This document shows, in pieces, positions 51,601-62,368 of a stretch of DNA of 64,000 nt. This DNA is from Acetobacter okinawensis JCM 25146. GTDB taxonomy: Bacteria; Pseudomonadota; Alphaproteobacteria; Acetobacterales; Acetobacteraceae. Below the pieces are notes generated by a model. It was not told where the DNA came from. It made no database searches and saw only the letters and a program-made list of their open reading frames with translations. Position 1 is the stretch's first letter, and each line of letters begins with the position of its first letter. A program made the position numbers and the translations under genes. The DNA lies in the NCBI RefSeq assembly GCF_000613865.1, contig NZ_BAJU01000002.1, forward strand, positions 1 to 64,000. The letters run 5' to 3'.

Positions 51601-53350
51601 ATCCGCACTGCCCGCCCCCTTTATGGATACGGGGGCAGTTGACCGGGCTGTCGTCCCTTTTGTGTTGCCAGAGCAGGCTTCTGTCGGGAATGCAAATGGG
51701 CGGAGCCTGCTGAAATCGGCAGGTATTGTTGCGTCCTGGTTTGGAAAGCAGGCAGACTTTCATCATGTCACCTTCCCGGTTTCGCACCATGTGGCTGAGA
51801 CGGGGAATGCCGTTGTCATGGGTACGGCGGACAACCTGCCAGACAGTCTGGGAAAAAGCCTGACCATTGCAGGGCCTTTGGTGGCAGAGCTTGCTAACCC
51901 GTCTGACAGTAATGGCACTTTGCTTGTCATTACTGGCCGCAATGTAACGGAAGTATTGCAGGCGGCCAACACGCTTGCCTACACATCCGGCAGCTTTGGA
52001 GATCTATCTCAGACCGGGGGAGCCGACCTGTCGCTCTCTCCCCGTGTGCCGTATGATGCTCCAGCATTTTTGCCAACGGACAGGGTTGTCAGGTTTGGTG
52101 AACTTGTCAGCCAGAGTGCTCTGACAGGCCATGGTTATGTGCCGGGTACTCTGGCCATTCCATTCCGTATTGCGCCGGACCTCTATACCTGGCGTGGTCG
52201 TCCGTTCAATTCACATTTCAGCTTTCATCCACCTTTGGCGGATAATATCGACCTCCAGCATTCGCGCGTGGATGTGAGCCTGAACGGTATCTACCTGAAT
52301 AGTTTTCCGTGGTCGCATGCGCAAAAACTGCCTGCATGGTTAAGTGCTTTTCTGCCTGAACGTCCGACAATACAGAAACATCATGTTGAACTGCCGGTCT
52401 GGGGGGTTTACGGCCAGAACGAGCTTGATTTCTATTTTGATGGTCGGCCCATGGCCCGCCGTGACTGTAGTGCCATGGCGCAGGATATATCCTTGGAACT
52501 GGACCCGGATTCAGTTCTGGATATGCGTCGTGCCTACCATCTGGCTGTCATGCCTAACCTTGCCCTTTTTGCAAACAGCGGTTTTCCCTTTACACGCATG
52601 GCGGATCTGTCAGAGACAGCCATTGTTCTGCCGGAGCATGCGGGTACAGGCGTGCTGACGACATATCTGGATGTTGCAGGGTTGTTTGGCTCCTATACAT
52701 GGTTGCCAATATCCGGCGTGGATGTTGTGTCCTCAAAGGATGTGGCAGGCGTCAAAGACCGGGATATTTTGATGATAGAGCTGGCAACCGGTGGCACACA
52801 GGCTCCGGCTCAGGGGCCTGACCTGCTGAAAGGATCGCCCTATCAGATTGAGGGAGACCGCTTGCGCCTGAAGGAGCGCACACTGTTGGACGGTATCCGC
52901 TACATGTTTGCGGATAACGTCATACAAGGTGCAAAAACCGTCACATTCCAGGGGAGTGTATCCCTGAGCGGGGGAGGAGCACTTATTGGTACCCAGTCTC
53001 CGCTTACAAAAGGGCGTTCGGTTGTTGTGCTTGTCGCAGGAGCGCCGCAAGGGCTGGATACTGTGATCAACACCATAGAAAATCCTACGCTTGAAAGAGG
53101 AATCCAGGGTGATCTTACATTTGTCACCGGACATAAAACTCTTGCTTCTCGTAGTGGTTCGACATTTACAGTAGGTAACGCTCCATTCTGGATATGGAGT
53201 GACTGGTATTTTAGCGAACATCCTTGGCGCATTATTATTTTGGCAGCTCTTGGCATTGTTGCTAGCGGGACTGTACTGCGTAAAATGCTGGCTGCCCGCG
53301 CTGCCAGACGTCGTGCGTATTTAAAGCAGAACGAAGGGAACGAGGCGTAA
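48674..53350 (+). CDS. bcsAB: Cellulose synthase BcsAB fusion (three frameshifts)
   Basis: The BcsA half has membrane helices, GT2 motifs (VFILDDGHRDEF, FDCDHVP, TEDAHTALKLQRRGW, QRMRWARGM) and a PilZ c-di-GMP domain (ARIQVRLPV, IMDVSTGGCQVEV). A helix (LCLFLLGTALPAVGWAQ) then leads into a periplasmic BcsB half (SLLPTVSSITIRLNNQYVGTI onward) ending in a C-terminal anchor helix. Breaks occur at 49167-49168 (one C restores TALALRSMDWP), 50991-50992 (one G) and 51528-51529 (one T restores SPFLWGQISGQ). Repair gives one open frame of about 1,560 residues, the length of the type-II Komagataeibacter AcsAB fusion. There is no stop between the two halves once repaired, so I call a true fusion. Cellulose synthesis should be activated by c-di-GMP. 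Confidence 0.9.
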
Positions 53351-53355
53351 CCGGC

Positions 53356-56300
53356 ATGAGGCGTTTAACAGCGATTAGATTTGGGATAACGGGGGTCGCG
53401 GCTTTTGCCGTGCCTGTTGTTGTCTGTGCTGAATCGCTGGGAACGGCTGCCTCCTCGTCAGTGGATGTAGGCAATCTGCTCCTGCAGAAAGCACAATACT
53501 GGCACGATCATCAGGAAATGGATCAGGCATGGCAGGCGCTGGCACAGGCAGCGCATCTGTCTCCTGATAATCCGCGTGTTCTGCAACTACAGGGACTTTG
53601 GGCGCACGAAGGGGGAGATTCCGTCGCAGCCGATGCTGCGCTGCAAACCTTGACCCGGCGTTTTCCAGACGCGCCGGAAACACAAGCCCTTCAGGCTGCT
53701 CTGGTGCATGGGCACGCGCAGGAAATAGACGTGTCGGGTGCGCGTGATCTTGCAAAAGCGGGCGAAACGAGTGCTGCCGCCGCCGCCTATCGCAAGCTTT
53801 TTCCCGATGGTCCGCCAGCAGCCTATGCCGTCGAGTATTACGAAACGATGGCTGGTGCCGTCGGTTACCGCGATAAGGGGCGACTGGGCCTTAAGCAACT
53901 GGTTGAGAAAAACCCCAATAACCTTGACGCACAGATTGCGTATGCTCAGGTTTTAACCTGGCGACCTGCCACCCGGCTGGATGGTTTACAGCGTTTGCAA
54001 AAGCTGGCGGCTTTGAGTGGTCTTTCCGCTTCACAGAGTTCTGCCATTGATCATGCGTGGAGCGAAACATTGCATTGGCTGGCGCAAACGCCAGAAAGTG
54101 TTCCAGAGTATGATGCCTGGTTAAAAGTGCATCCGCAGGATGCGGACGTCAAATCTATCAGGGAGCACGCAGCGGTTGCTGAGCCGGAGAGCGCTCTGCT
54201 TAACCGCACGCAGGGCTATCAGGCTTTGGCAAATGATAGTGTTGCCGATGCAGACAAGTATTTTTCGCAGGCAGTCACAGAACGGCCGACTGATGGAGAT
54301 GCCTTGGGGGGACTTGCTGGTGCGTATGCGGCAAGGCCGTATGGAGGAAGCCAGCGATCTTTTGGAAAAAGCCGGGCAGGTTGACCCCCAGACGGCCAGC
54401 AAGTGGTCTTCTGCGCTGGCTTCAGCCAAGGTTGCCACGACGTATGCACGCGTAAAACCCCTGATGCAGCCAGGAAACTATACAGAAGCCAAAGCTTCTA
54501 TCGATCAGGCTCTGTCGATAGATCCCAAACAGGCGGGTCTTCTGGCGCTTTCGGGCGATGTGGCTGCCAAACAGAATAATCCGCATGGGGCTGAGGCTTT
54601 TTATAGGCAGGCTTTGGCGATAGAGCCTGATAATGCCGATGCTTTGCAGGGTTTATATGCTTTGCTTCGTTCATCTGGGAATACGGCGGAATTTGCAGAT
54701 GTCGAGCGTAGGCTAGCACGGGTTTCCCCCAATTTTGGGAAGCAGGTTGCCGCAGCCGATCTGATCCGGCAGGCCAATGCGGCGACAGGTCTGGATGAAA
54801 AAATTAACCTGTTGCGCGCGGCAGTCAGGGCGCAGCCGCATGACCCGTGGTTGCGGCTGCATCTTGCCCAGGCTTTGGTGGATGGCGGCAACCGTGGCGA
54901 AGCTGCCGATGTTATGGAGCCCCTTCTGTCTGTGCAGAAAGGGGCACCTGTCGTTAATATTCAGGCGGGTATCTATTACGGCAATCAGATTCAGGATACG
55001 GATCTGATCGAGCGGCTGCTTCAGATTTTGCCACGTCAGGGGATGACCCCGGATATCAGGCAGATTGCTGACCGCATCAGGTTTCAGAAGCTTGTTGCCG
55101 GTGCGCCAGATGATCCACAGGAAGCCAGAATATACTTTAATCGCATTGCTCAGCAGGGTGGTGAGGATACCACTGGTGCGCGCGGCCAGTTGATGGGGGA
55201 AGCGCTTCTCAAACGGGGGGATGCTGCGGGCGCTGTTGGTCTGCTCAATGAGATGCTCCGCCTTGCCCGTGTGCCATCTGCACGGCAGAGTATCGCCTAT
55301 GCCGGTGTGATGCTGGCGGCACAAAAACCTGCGGCTGTGCGGCATGTGCTGGCGTCACTTGAAGGCATGCAATTAACAGATGAAGAAAAAACATTTCTTC
55401 AGGGTCTAAAAAATGGTCTGGCCATTCAAAGGTCTGACCAGCTCAATGATGACGGAAAACGCGCGGAGGCTTACGATGTTCTGGCACCCGCCTTGCAAAC
55501 GGATCAGTCATCAGCGCAGCTTGCATTGTCCCGTTTGTATCAGTCAGATCACAATGCAAAAAAAGCGCTGTCCATTACACGCGCAGTTCTGAACCAGAAC
55601 CCTGACGACCTGGATGCACGTCTGCAGGCTATCCGCCTGAATGTTGAACTCCATGATCTGGAGCAGGCCCGGCAGGATCTGGACTCAATGCGCGAACGTG
55701 CGCCATCTGACCCGCGGACATGGGTTGGGACGTCTGTCGTAGCAAAAGCCAGAGGCAACTGGACGGAAGCTCTGAATGCGCTGGCGCAGGCACGTATGCT
55801 GCGTTTGGAAAGCGTTGGTACGCCGGTAGAGGTGGAAGATGGAGAAAACCCCTTCCGTCATGGCGTGTCACAGGCTGGTGCGACCAAAACAACAGACCCC
55901 ATGCTTGCCTCGATTGATCGTGAAATTGAGGTAACTGGCAAGGCCTATGCACCGTATCTGGATGTTGGGCCGGTGTTCAATACTCGCAACGGCGCGGGTC
56001 TGGGCAAGCTGGTTGATGTGGAAGTGCCTATTGCGGGCTCCGTGCAATGGGGTCAGGGACGCCTGAATGCTTCTGTGACGCCGGTCTCCCTTTCTGCAGG
56101 GGATGGTCCGGCGCAGTATTCTGGTCATGACGCTGCAGGTGTGGCGTTAAATGCGGGGTATGAGTGGAACTGGCTTAAAGGGGATGTGGGATCTACCCCC
56201 CTTGGTTTTGCAAGCAGTAATGTTGTGGCGGGGTTGCAGTTTTTCCCCCAGATTACGGATAATCTGCATCTGAGTTTTGTGGTGGAAAGACGTGCGCTGA

Positions 56301-56953
56301 CCGACAGTGTGGTGTCTTACTCCGGTATGAAAAACAAGGACACTGGAAAAACCTGGGGTGGGGTGATGAAGAATCACATTCACCTGCAACTGGCCTATTC
56401 CGGGAATGGCTACACCGTTTATGGCGGGGGTGGTTATGCATACCTAGATGGTAAGAACACCCGCACCAATGAAGAATACGAGGCAGGGATCGGTGGTGCG
56501 GTTACAGTTTACAAAAATCATAATCAGGAAGTGCAGATTGGTTCAAACCTGACGTGGTTCCGTTTTGATAATAACCAGTATGTTTTTCCGGATCAGAACT
56601 ATCCGGATAACAGCTATGGTTATGGCGGCTACTTCTCCCCCCAATCCTTCTTTTCTGTGACCGTACCCATTACCTATACTGGCAAGGTTGATAAATGGCT
56701 GTGGGATGTGGGTGGCCAGCTTGGTTATCAGAACTACCATTCGCAGGCGCTGACCAATATTGATGATGCAGACCAGCCAATCGGGGAGGCACGTCCATCC
56801 AACCATCTGATTGGTGGAGCACATGCCAATTTTTCTTATCAGGTTTCTCCCGCCCTGCGCGTAGGTGCTAACTTCCAGTTCCAGAATGCTGGACCATGGA
56901 ACCAGTTTATCGCTGGGCTGGCGGCGCATTACACTTTTCTGGATACCCAATGA
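53356..56953 (+). CDS. bcsC: Cellulose export protein BcsC, TPR plus outer-membrane barrel (one frameshift)
   Basis: Carries the glucan across the periplasm and outer membrane. After a signal peptide there are many TPR repeats up to about residue 850. The C-terminal BcsC barrel domain follows (VGPVFNTRNGAGLGKLVDVEVP, then alternating aromatic beta strands to the terminal Phe-containing HYTFLDTQ). The frame breaks at about 54325-54328. Two bases are missing (for example TATATG read as TATG), and repair gives GGLAGAYMRQGRMEEA. Total about 1,200 residues, as in other BcsC. It starts 5 bases after bcsAB and its stop overlaps the bcsD start. Confidence 0.92.
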
Positions 56954-57384
56954 AAGTCATCGGAATGTCACTGTTTTTGCAGGAACTTGCCCGTAGTTTT
57001 GACGCGCAGGTGGGGAGTGGAAGCCGCGACAGATTCCTGCAAGATGTAGGGCGTCAGATGGCTGTCCGCCTTGGCTTGCCACCATGCCAGACATTGGAAG
57101 CGCTGGAGATGGAAATGAACGCAGCACTTGCTCTGCTGGAGTGGGGGCGCGTTACGCTGCGAGTGGATACGTTAGCTAAAAAACTGGTGCTCCGCCATGT
57201 TGGTCTGCCCGTTGTCGGGAGCATGGGAGAGCCCCCGGGCTTGTGGCTGGCATCTGCGCTGGCTGGTCTTTATAGTGTCTGGCTGGAACAGCAGCCGGAT
57301 TCTCTTTCGGATGCACGTATCAGTTGGTCCGTGGAGAACAAAGCAGACGTACCCAATGTCGTTGTGTTGACTTACGGGCAATAG
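56950..57384 (+). CDS. bcsD: Cellulose crystallisation protein BcsD
   Basis: About 144 residues, matching AcsD/BcsD of Komagataeibacter (156 residues): LFLQELARSFDAQVG at the N-terminus, LEALEMEMNAALALLEWGRVTL in the middle and GEPPGLWLASALAGLYSVWL near the end. BcsD forms periplasmic octamers that guide several glucan chains into crystalline microfibrils. The start at 56950 shares ATGA with the bcsC stop. This places the locus among type-I-like operons even though the synthase is a BcsAB fusion. Confidence 0.9.
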   Translation: MKVIGMSLFLQELARSFDAQVGSGSRDRFLQDVGRQMAVRLGLPPCQTLEALEMEMNAALALLEWGRVTLRVDTLAKKLVLRHVGLPVVGSMGEPPGLWLASALAGLYSVWLEQQPDSLSDARISWSVENKADVPNVVVLTYGQ

Positions 57385-57427
57385 CACTGTCACTTGACTA
57401 CTGTAATAACGGGAAGGGTTTCCAAGA

Positions 57428-58075
57428 ATGCATCCGTTGCTTGCTGGCCTTACAATTCTTATGATCGGTGATAGTCACCTGACGCATAAGAATACTCTTG
57501 TCGCGTCTTTGCCGGAGGCGTTTGTCGCACAGGGGGCTAAGGTTGTGACCTATGGTCTGTGTTCATCCAAACCGGAAGACTGGGTGGATGAAAAGCCCCT
57601 GAATGCCTGTGGTTATACCAAACGTATTGGTACCGAGCGGATCAATGTGTCGATGGATAAAAATGATGCACCGCCCAACATTCAGGCGCTGATGCAGCAG
57701 TGGCACCCCGATGCAGTGGTTGTGGTTTTTGGAGATGCCATGGCTGGTTACAGCCAGCCACAGATGCCGACAGACTGGATCAAGGATCAGGTCCATGCAC
57801 TGGTGTCGGATATAGGATCAACCAAATGCGTGTGGATCGGGCCGACCTGGGGGCATTATAATCCACGTTATGGAAAAACCGAAGCGCGCACAGTTGAACT
57901 GGCCAATCTTCTGAACAAGGAAGTGCAGCCTTGTCATTATGTGGATTCGACCAAGCTGTTGCAGCAGAAAGACGTGAGCACTGAAGATGGTCTGCATTTG
58001 ACGTCGGAAGATTATACAAAGTGGAGCAATGCAATCATCCAGAATGTAGAGCCCATGCTGGCCAAAGGCCAGTAA
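57428..58075 (+). CDS. bcsX: SGNH/GDSL-hydrolase-like protein BcsX (first copy)
   Basis: 215 residues. The nucleophile block LMIGDSHLTH is at residues 11-20 and the Asp-His block is DGLHLTSEDYTKW near the C-terminus. The block-III region reads VVFGDAMAGY, where most SGNH enzymes have GxND. WIGPTWGHYNPRYGK is shared with the second copy. There is no obvious signal peptide: the first beta strand begins at residue 4. BcsX accompanies type-II cellulose operons and, with BcsY, is suspected of polymer acylation or deacylation. An in-frame stop lies upstream of the chosen ATG. Confidence 0.82.
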   Translation: MHPLLAGLTILMIGDSHLTHKNTLVASLPEAFVAQGAKVVTYGLCSSKPEDWVDEKPLNACGYTKRIGTERINVSMDKNDAPPNIQALMQQWHPDAVVVVFGDAMAGYSQPQMPTDWIKDQVHALVSDIGSTKCVWIGPTWGHYNPRYGKTEARTVELANLLNKEVQPCHYVDSTKLLQQKDVSTEDGLHLTSEDYTKWSNAIIQNVEPMLAKGQ

Positions 58076-58100
58076 AACGAGAATGCGAGGCATAGAAACA

Positions 58101-59198
58101 ATGTACGGTAAGCAGGCATCAGATCATTCGCAGGGCATGAGCCTGTCACGCCGTACCTTGTTGTGGTCTGCTGCGGCACTGCCTTTGTGTGCCCAAAAAG
58201 GGATGGCGCAGGCTGTGGACGACTGGACCTGGTATGCCTCGCATTTTTTGCGTGATGATGGCCGGATCATTGATAACGGCAATGGCTCCCAGTCCCATAC
58301 CGAAGGGCAGGGCTATGGGATGCTGTTTGCTCAGGCCAGTGATGATAAACAGGCATTTGAAAAGATTTTTTCCTGGACTGAGAATAACCTTAAACTGCCT
58401 GATAGTGCCTTACATGCGTGGCATTACCTGCCAGATACATCGCCCCATGTGCCGGACAGTAATAATGCAACGGATGGGGATCTGCTGATTGCGCTGGCAT
58501 TGGCTTTTGCAGGCTACCGTTGGCAGAAGTCGGAATATTTAAAAGCAGCGCGGGCTATTTATAAAGATGTCCGTAAAAAGCTTGTCCTGAAAATTGCAGG
58601 AAAACGGGTTCTCTTGCCAGGATGTGTTGGTTTTTCAACCCCTGATGCTGTGACCGTTAATCTGTCTTACTACGTTATGCCCTCCCTGATTCTTGCAACA
58701 GGTCTGGATAATGCGGAAGTCTGGCGTGGTCTTATAAAAGATGGTTTGACGCTGATACGCAACGGGCGCTTTGGTCGGTGGAAGTTGCCGCCAGACTGGC
58801 TGCAAATGTCATCCCATACGGGTGAGTTGTCCATTGCGCCCCAGTTCCCTCCCCGTTTTTCTTACGATGCGGTACGCGTGCCTCTTTACCTTGCCTGGGC
58901 TGGGCAGTTGGGCGGGGATCTGATGGCCGGGTTCGAAAACTACTGGACCGCTTGGCCTACAGGTGGATTGCCTGCCTGGGTAGATTTAAAAACAGGCGAA
59001 CGGTCAGCATATAATGCCCCACCGGGATTTTACGATATTGGTGGCGCATGCGGGTTTGGGAATATGGCAGGGGCCATGCCACCCGTGCAGAGTAATGAAA
59101 ACTATTACTCCGCATCTCTTGCCATGTTGTCCGGTCTTGTTAAGCGTCAGTTTGGAGCGGATATCATGGCCGCACAATATGGCCGGGGAAAATGGTAA
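58101..59198 (+). CDS. bcsZ: Periplasmic endo-1,4-beta-glucanase BcsZ (GH8)
   Basis: About 365 residues, the cellulase that trims or proofreads nascent cellulose (CMCax in Komagataeibacter). The N-terminus has a twin-arginine motif (SRRTLLWSAAALP). GH8 catalytic residues are visible in SHTEGQGYGMLFAQ (Glu) and NATDGDLLIALALA (Asp), and the family's GRWKLPPDW follows. I use the ATG at 58101, which has GCGAGG ten bases upstream; an in-frame ATG at 58083 is possible. It belongs to the bcs operon and ends the first block of the locus. Confidence 0.92.
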   Translation: MYGKQASDHSQGMSLSRRTLLWSAAALPLCAQKGMAQAVDDWTWYASHFLRDDGRIIDNGNGSQSHTEGQGYGMLFAQASDDKQAFEKIFSWTENNLKLPDSALHAWHYLPDTSPHVPDSNNATDGDLLIALALAFAGYRWQKSEYLKAARAIYKDVRKKLVLKIAGKRVLLPGCVGFSTPDAVTVNLSYYVMPSLILATGLDNAEVWRGLIKDGLTLIRNGRFGRWKLPPDWLQMSSHTGELSIAPQFPPRFSYDAVRVPLYLAWAGQLGGDLMAGFENYWTAWPTGGLPAWVDLKTGERSAYNAPPGFYDIGGACGFGNMAGAMPPVQSNENYYSASLAMLSGLVKRQFGADIMAAQYGRGKW

Positions 59199-59679
59199 CG
59201 GTTGACAGCTTGTAAACATTACTGTTTTTGACAGCCACAGAAATTTTCATTTGCTTAAAGAAACTTTTGGTGTGGTGTGTGGGATTTTAGGGAAATTAAG
59301 AATAAAAATTTAGAAATTCATGATTTACAGGAAATTATTTCAATAAATTTTTCGTTGTATGTACAATTATAATTCCAAAAATGAGAAGAGAATCAATAAT
59401 TTATTATTATAAATGTCGAGATTCTATGGGGAGAGCATTTTGTTCTGCCGCAGATATTTCTATTGTTTACAAATGAGTTAACTTAATTTAATTTGATCGA
59501 CATCTCATTAACTCTGTAGGGTCAAGAAAATTCTTCTTACAGTAATTCATATTGTGCCTAAGTGGAGTAATTTCTCTGCTCCGTCAGGGTATGATGCATG
59601 GTATTTTACGCCTTAAACCTTCTCTTCTTTTTGGGTAAGCGTTGACGCGACGACCAGAGGAAGGGGTGTTCACTCAAAT
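59199..59679. other. AT-rich intergenic region between the two bcs blocks
   Basis: About 480 bases with strikingly low G+C (long A/T-runs at 59290-59420) and no supported gene. It separates bcsZ from the second bcsB, so the second block probably has its own promoter here. GAGGAAGGGG at 59656-59665 is the likely ribosome site for the next gene. Confidence 0.5.
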
Positions 59680-62258
59680 TTGTTAAAAGAAAGACCGTTC
59701 GTGTTCAAATCCTGTTTCCGCGTGATCTGGTCTGTCAGCGCTTCCAGCATGGCCAGTTGGGTGTTTCTGGCTGGCTGCCCCGTTGTATATGCTGCATCGC
59801 AGCAGGATTCCGCGCCGTATCAGGTGCCAGAGCGCCCGAGTCCTTTTTTGGCACCGTCTGATGTGTCGCTCAATGCGCGGGCGCGGGTGGCCGCACCTGT
59901 ACCGACTGCTGCTGCCCCAACGGCCGCTCCTGTGTCCGGGGCGGCGGTGCCGGATATGCCGCCGCCAAGCGCTCCGGCATCCGATGTAATGCAGGCTCCG
60001 GCAGCGCCTGTGCAGGGTGGTGTCGTAGCACCTGCGGTTGCACCCGTATTTGCTGGGAGTGCTCAGGCTCCAGCCGTGGGTTTGCCAGAACCGGCTCCCG
60101 CGTCCCCTGAAATTATTCGGGTTTTGAGCCTTCGGCAGTTGGGGCTGACGGCTCCAATGACATTGCGTGGTTTTTCACCATTGCAGGGTCTGGATATTCC
60201 CATTCCGGCAGATGAAATTGTTACCCGGGCGCAGATTGTTCTTGATGGTGCCATGTCGCCTTCCCTGCTGCCAGAAGCAAGCAGCCTGACAGTGACCCTG
60301 AACGAACAGTATGTTGGTACTGTTCTGGTTGATTTGAAAAATTCACGTTTTGGTCCACTTGTTTTTGATATTGATCCTATTTTCTTTACGCGTCTGAATC
60401 ATCTGAACTTCCAGTTTTCTGGCGAGTATCGGCGCGATTGTAACGACATGCATAATGGTGTGCTTTGGGCGCGGGTTTCGGACCTGTCCAAAGTTATTAT
60501 TGCAACAGTCAAGTTACCTCCAGTTCGTAAATTATCCCACCTTCCTGAACCATTTTTTGATCCGAACCTGCGTGAGGTTCTCAAGATTCCCTTCGTGTTG
60601 CCCTATGCCAGTGGACTGCATGATCTGAAGGCCGCAGGCATTGTCGCATCATGGTTTGGTAAGCTGGCTGATTTTCGTGGGGCATCTTTCCCAGTCGCGG
60701 CAACATTCCCCAAAATGGGTAATGCCGTAGAGGTTGGGGAGAATATTCCTCTCGATAGCAATGGAACACTTCCTTCCGGCCCAACGCTGTTTGAAGTCGC
60801 CAATCCTAATGACCCGAATGGCACAGTGCTGGTTGTGACTGGCCAGAACCAGAAAGACGTTGAAACGGCAGCGCGTGTCCTGGCTTTTTCGACCGATACA
60901 TTGGGCGACGTGCCGTTCAGGGTTGTGTCTGATGTAACATTGGCTCCACGTAAACCTTATGATGCTCCAGCATTTGTCCCCACTGATCGCGCTGTGCGGT
61001 TTGGTGAGTTGATGTCTGCCATGGACCTGCAGCATCAGGGCGGGGCGCCACTGGGTATTTACGTGCCGTTCCGCATTCCACCCGACCTGTACCGATGGAA
61101 ACAGCACGCTTTTCCAGTCAAGCTGCGGGCTAGAACTCCTGTTGCAGCAGCATTCGAGCATGAGGGCGCGCGGCTGGATGTGCTTGTAAACAATGCCTAT
61201 GTGCAGAGTTTTCCTTTATTTTCTGACGTTTTCTGGAAAAAAGCCGAAGCGCATCTGCCGGGTATCAGGGCGGGATGATGACCTTTGATGCCACCCTTCC
61301 GCCATGGCTGCTGTTTGGTGGTCGTAACCAGCTGGACCTGAACTTTAACGTCTTGCCGATTGACCGGGGCGCCTGCCGCCGCACGAATGATGATTTTATT
61401 GCTGAAGTAGATTCAACATCTACCTTGGATTTCAGTGACAGCTATCATTACGCCACTTTGCCTGACCTGTCTTATTTTGCAGGTTCTGCATTTCCGTTTT
61501 CCAGAATGGCAGATTACTCACAGACAGCGGTTGTGCTTCCAGCCCAGCCGGATTCCGGTACAAGCACGGCTTTTCTGAATCTTATGGGTTTTCTGGGGGG
61601 CGCCACCCAATACCCGGCTGTTGGCATAGATGTTGTTTCCAGTGCTGATCTGGCGGGGCTGGGGGCTGCAAAAGACATTATTGTTCTCTCTACGCTTGAT
61701 CAGCTTGGAGCGGCAAAAACGCTTTTATCCCGCTCAGCTTATGAAATTAGTGGGCAGACAATTCATGTCGGGCAGAAAACCCTGCTTGATGGGCTTTGGT
61801 ATCTGTTTCAGGACAGGGATAATGGCGGGCAGCATAACAATGTTCAGTCTGTGCTGAATGCTCCAATCGTCAATGCATCTCTTCTGATCGGCGGGGAATC
61901 CCCTTATACCAATCATCGGTCTGTCGTGGCCATTCTTGGCGATCGGCCAGAGCAGTTGCAACAGATGGTGGCATCTTTGCTCGATAGTCAGAAGCTGCCT
62001 GCCGTGCAGGGTGATCTGGTTATAAAAAATGGTGATGTACTTAAAAATTACCGTAATTCCTATCTTTACACGGTTGGTTCTCTGCCGCTCTGGATTCGTA
62101 TTGAGCTCTTGCTAGAGGCGCATGTGCTTCTTGTTATTCTGGCCAGTTTGCTTGGTGCCGGGTTGCTGGCAGTTGGTACGGCCAAGTGGCTGCGTGCTCA
62201 TGCACGGCGTCGGTTGCAGCGGCAGTTGCAAGGTGAAGATGAGCCGATTGACTCATAA
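59680..62258 (+). CDS. Stand-alone BcsB paralogue with Pro/Ala-rich N-terminal linker (one frameshift)
   Basis: A second periplasmic BcsB (cellulose synthase regulatory subunit) without an attached or adjacent BcsA. After a signal sequence (residues about 10-36) comes a Pro/Ala linker (about 40-145). The BcsB domains follow: SLLPEASSLTVTLNEQYVGTV, GIVASWFGKLADFRGASFPV and APAFVPTDRAVRFGEL. It ends with a membrane helix (HVLLVILASLLGAGLLAV) and a basic tail. The frame breaks at 61272-61274; one extra G joins LPGIRAG to MMTFDATLPPWLLFGGRNQL. Repaired length is about 860 residues. The start is a TTG at 59680; a GTG at 59701 is an alternative. Confidence 0.87.
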
Positions 62259-62368
62259 ACAGGCTGTGACTGATGCCTCCGTCTTCCCGGTAACTGTTGA
62301 GGGTACCGGGCAGACAATGCGGCAGATCTGCCGATAGTGAATGATGGACAAGGGATAATAACACGATC

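Noticed and set aside
13413-61278. Interpretation of the broken genes as true pseudogenes, phase variation or programmed frameshifting
   Set aside because: The sites differ in sequence, lack slippery heptamers with shared structure, all need added bases, and hit housekeeping genes whose downstream parts remain fully conserved.
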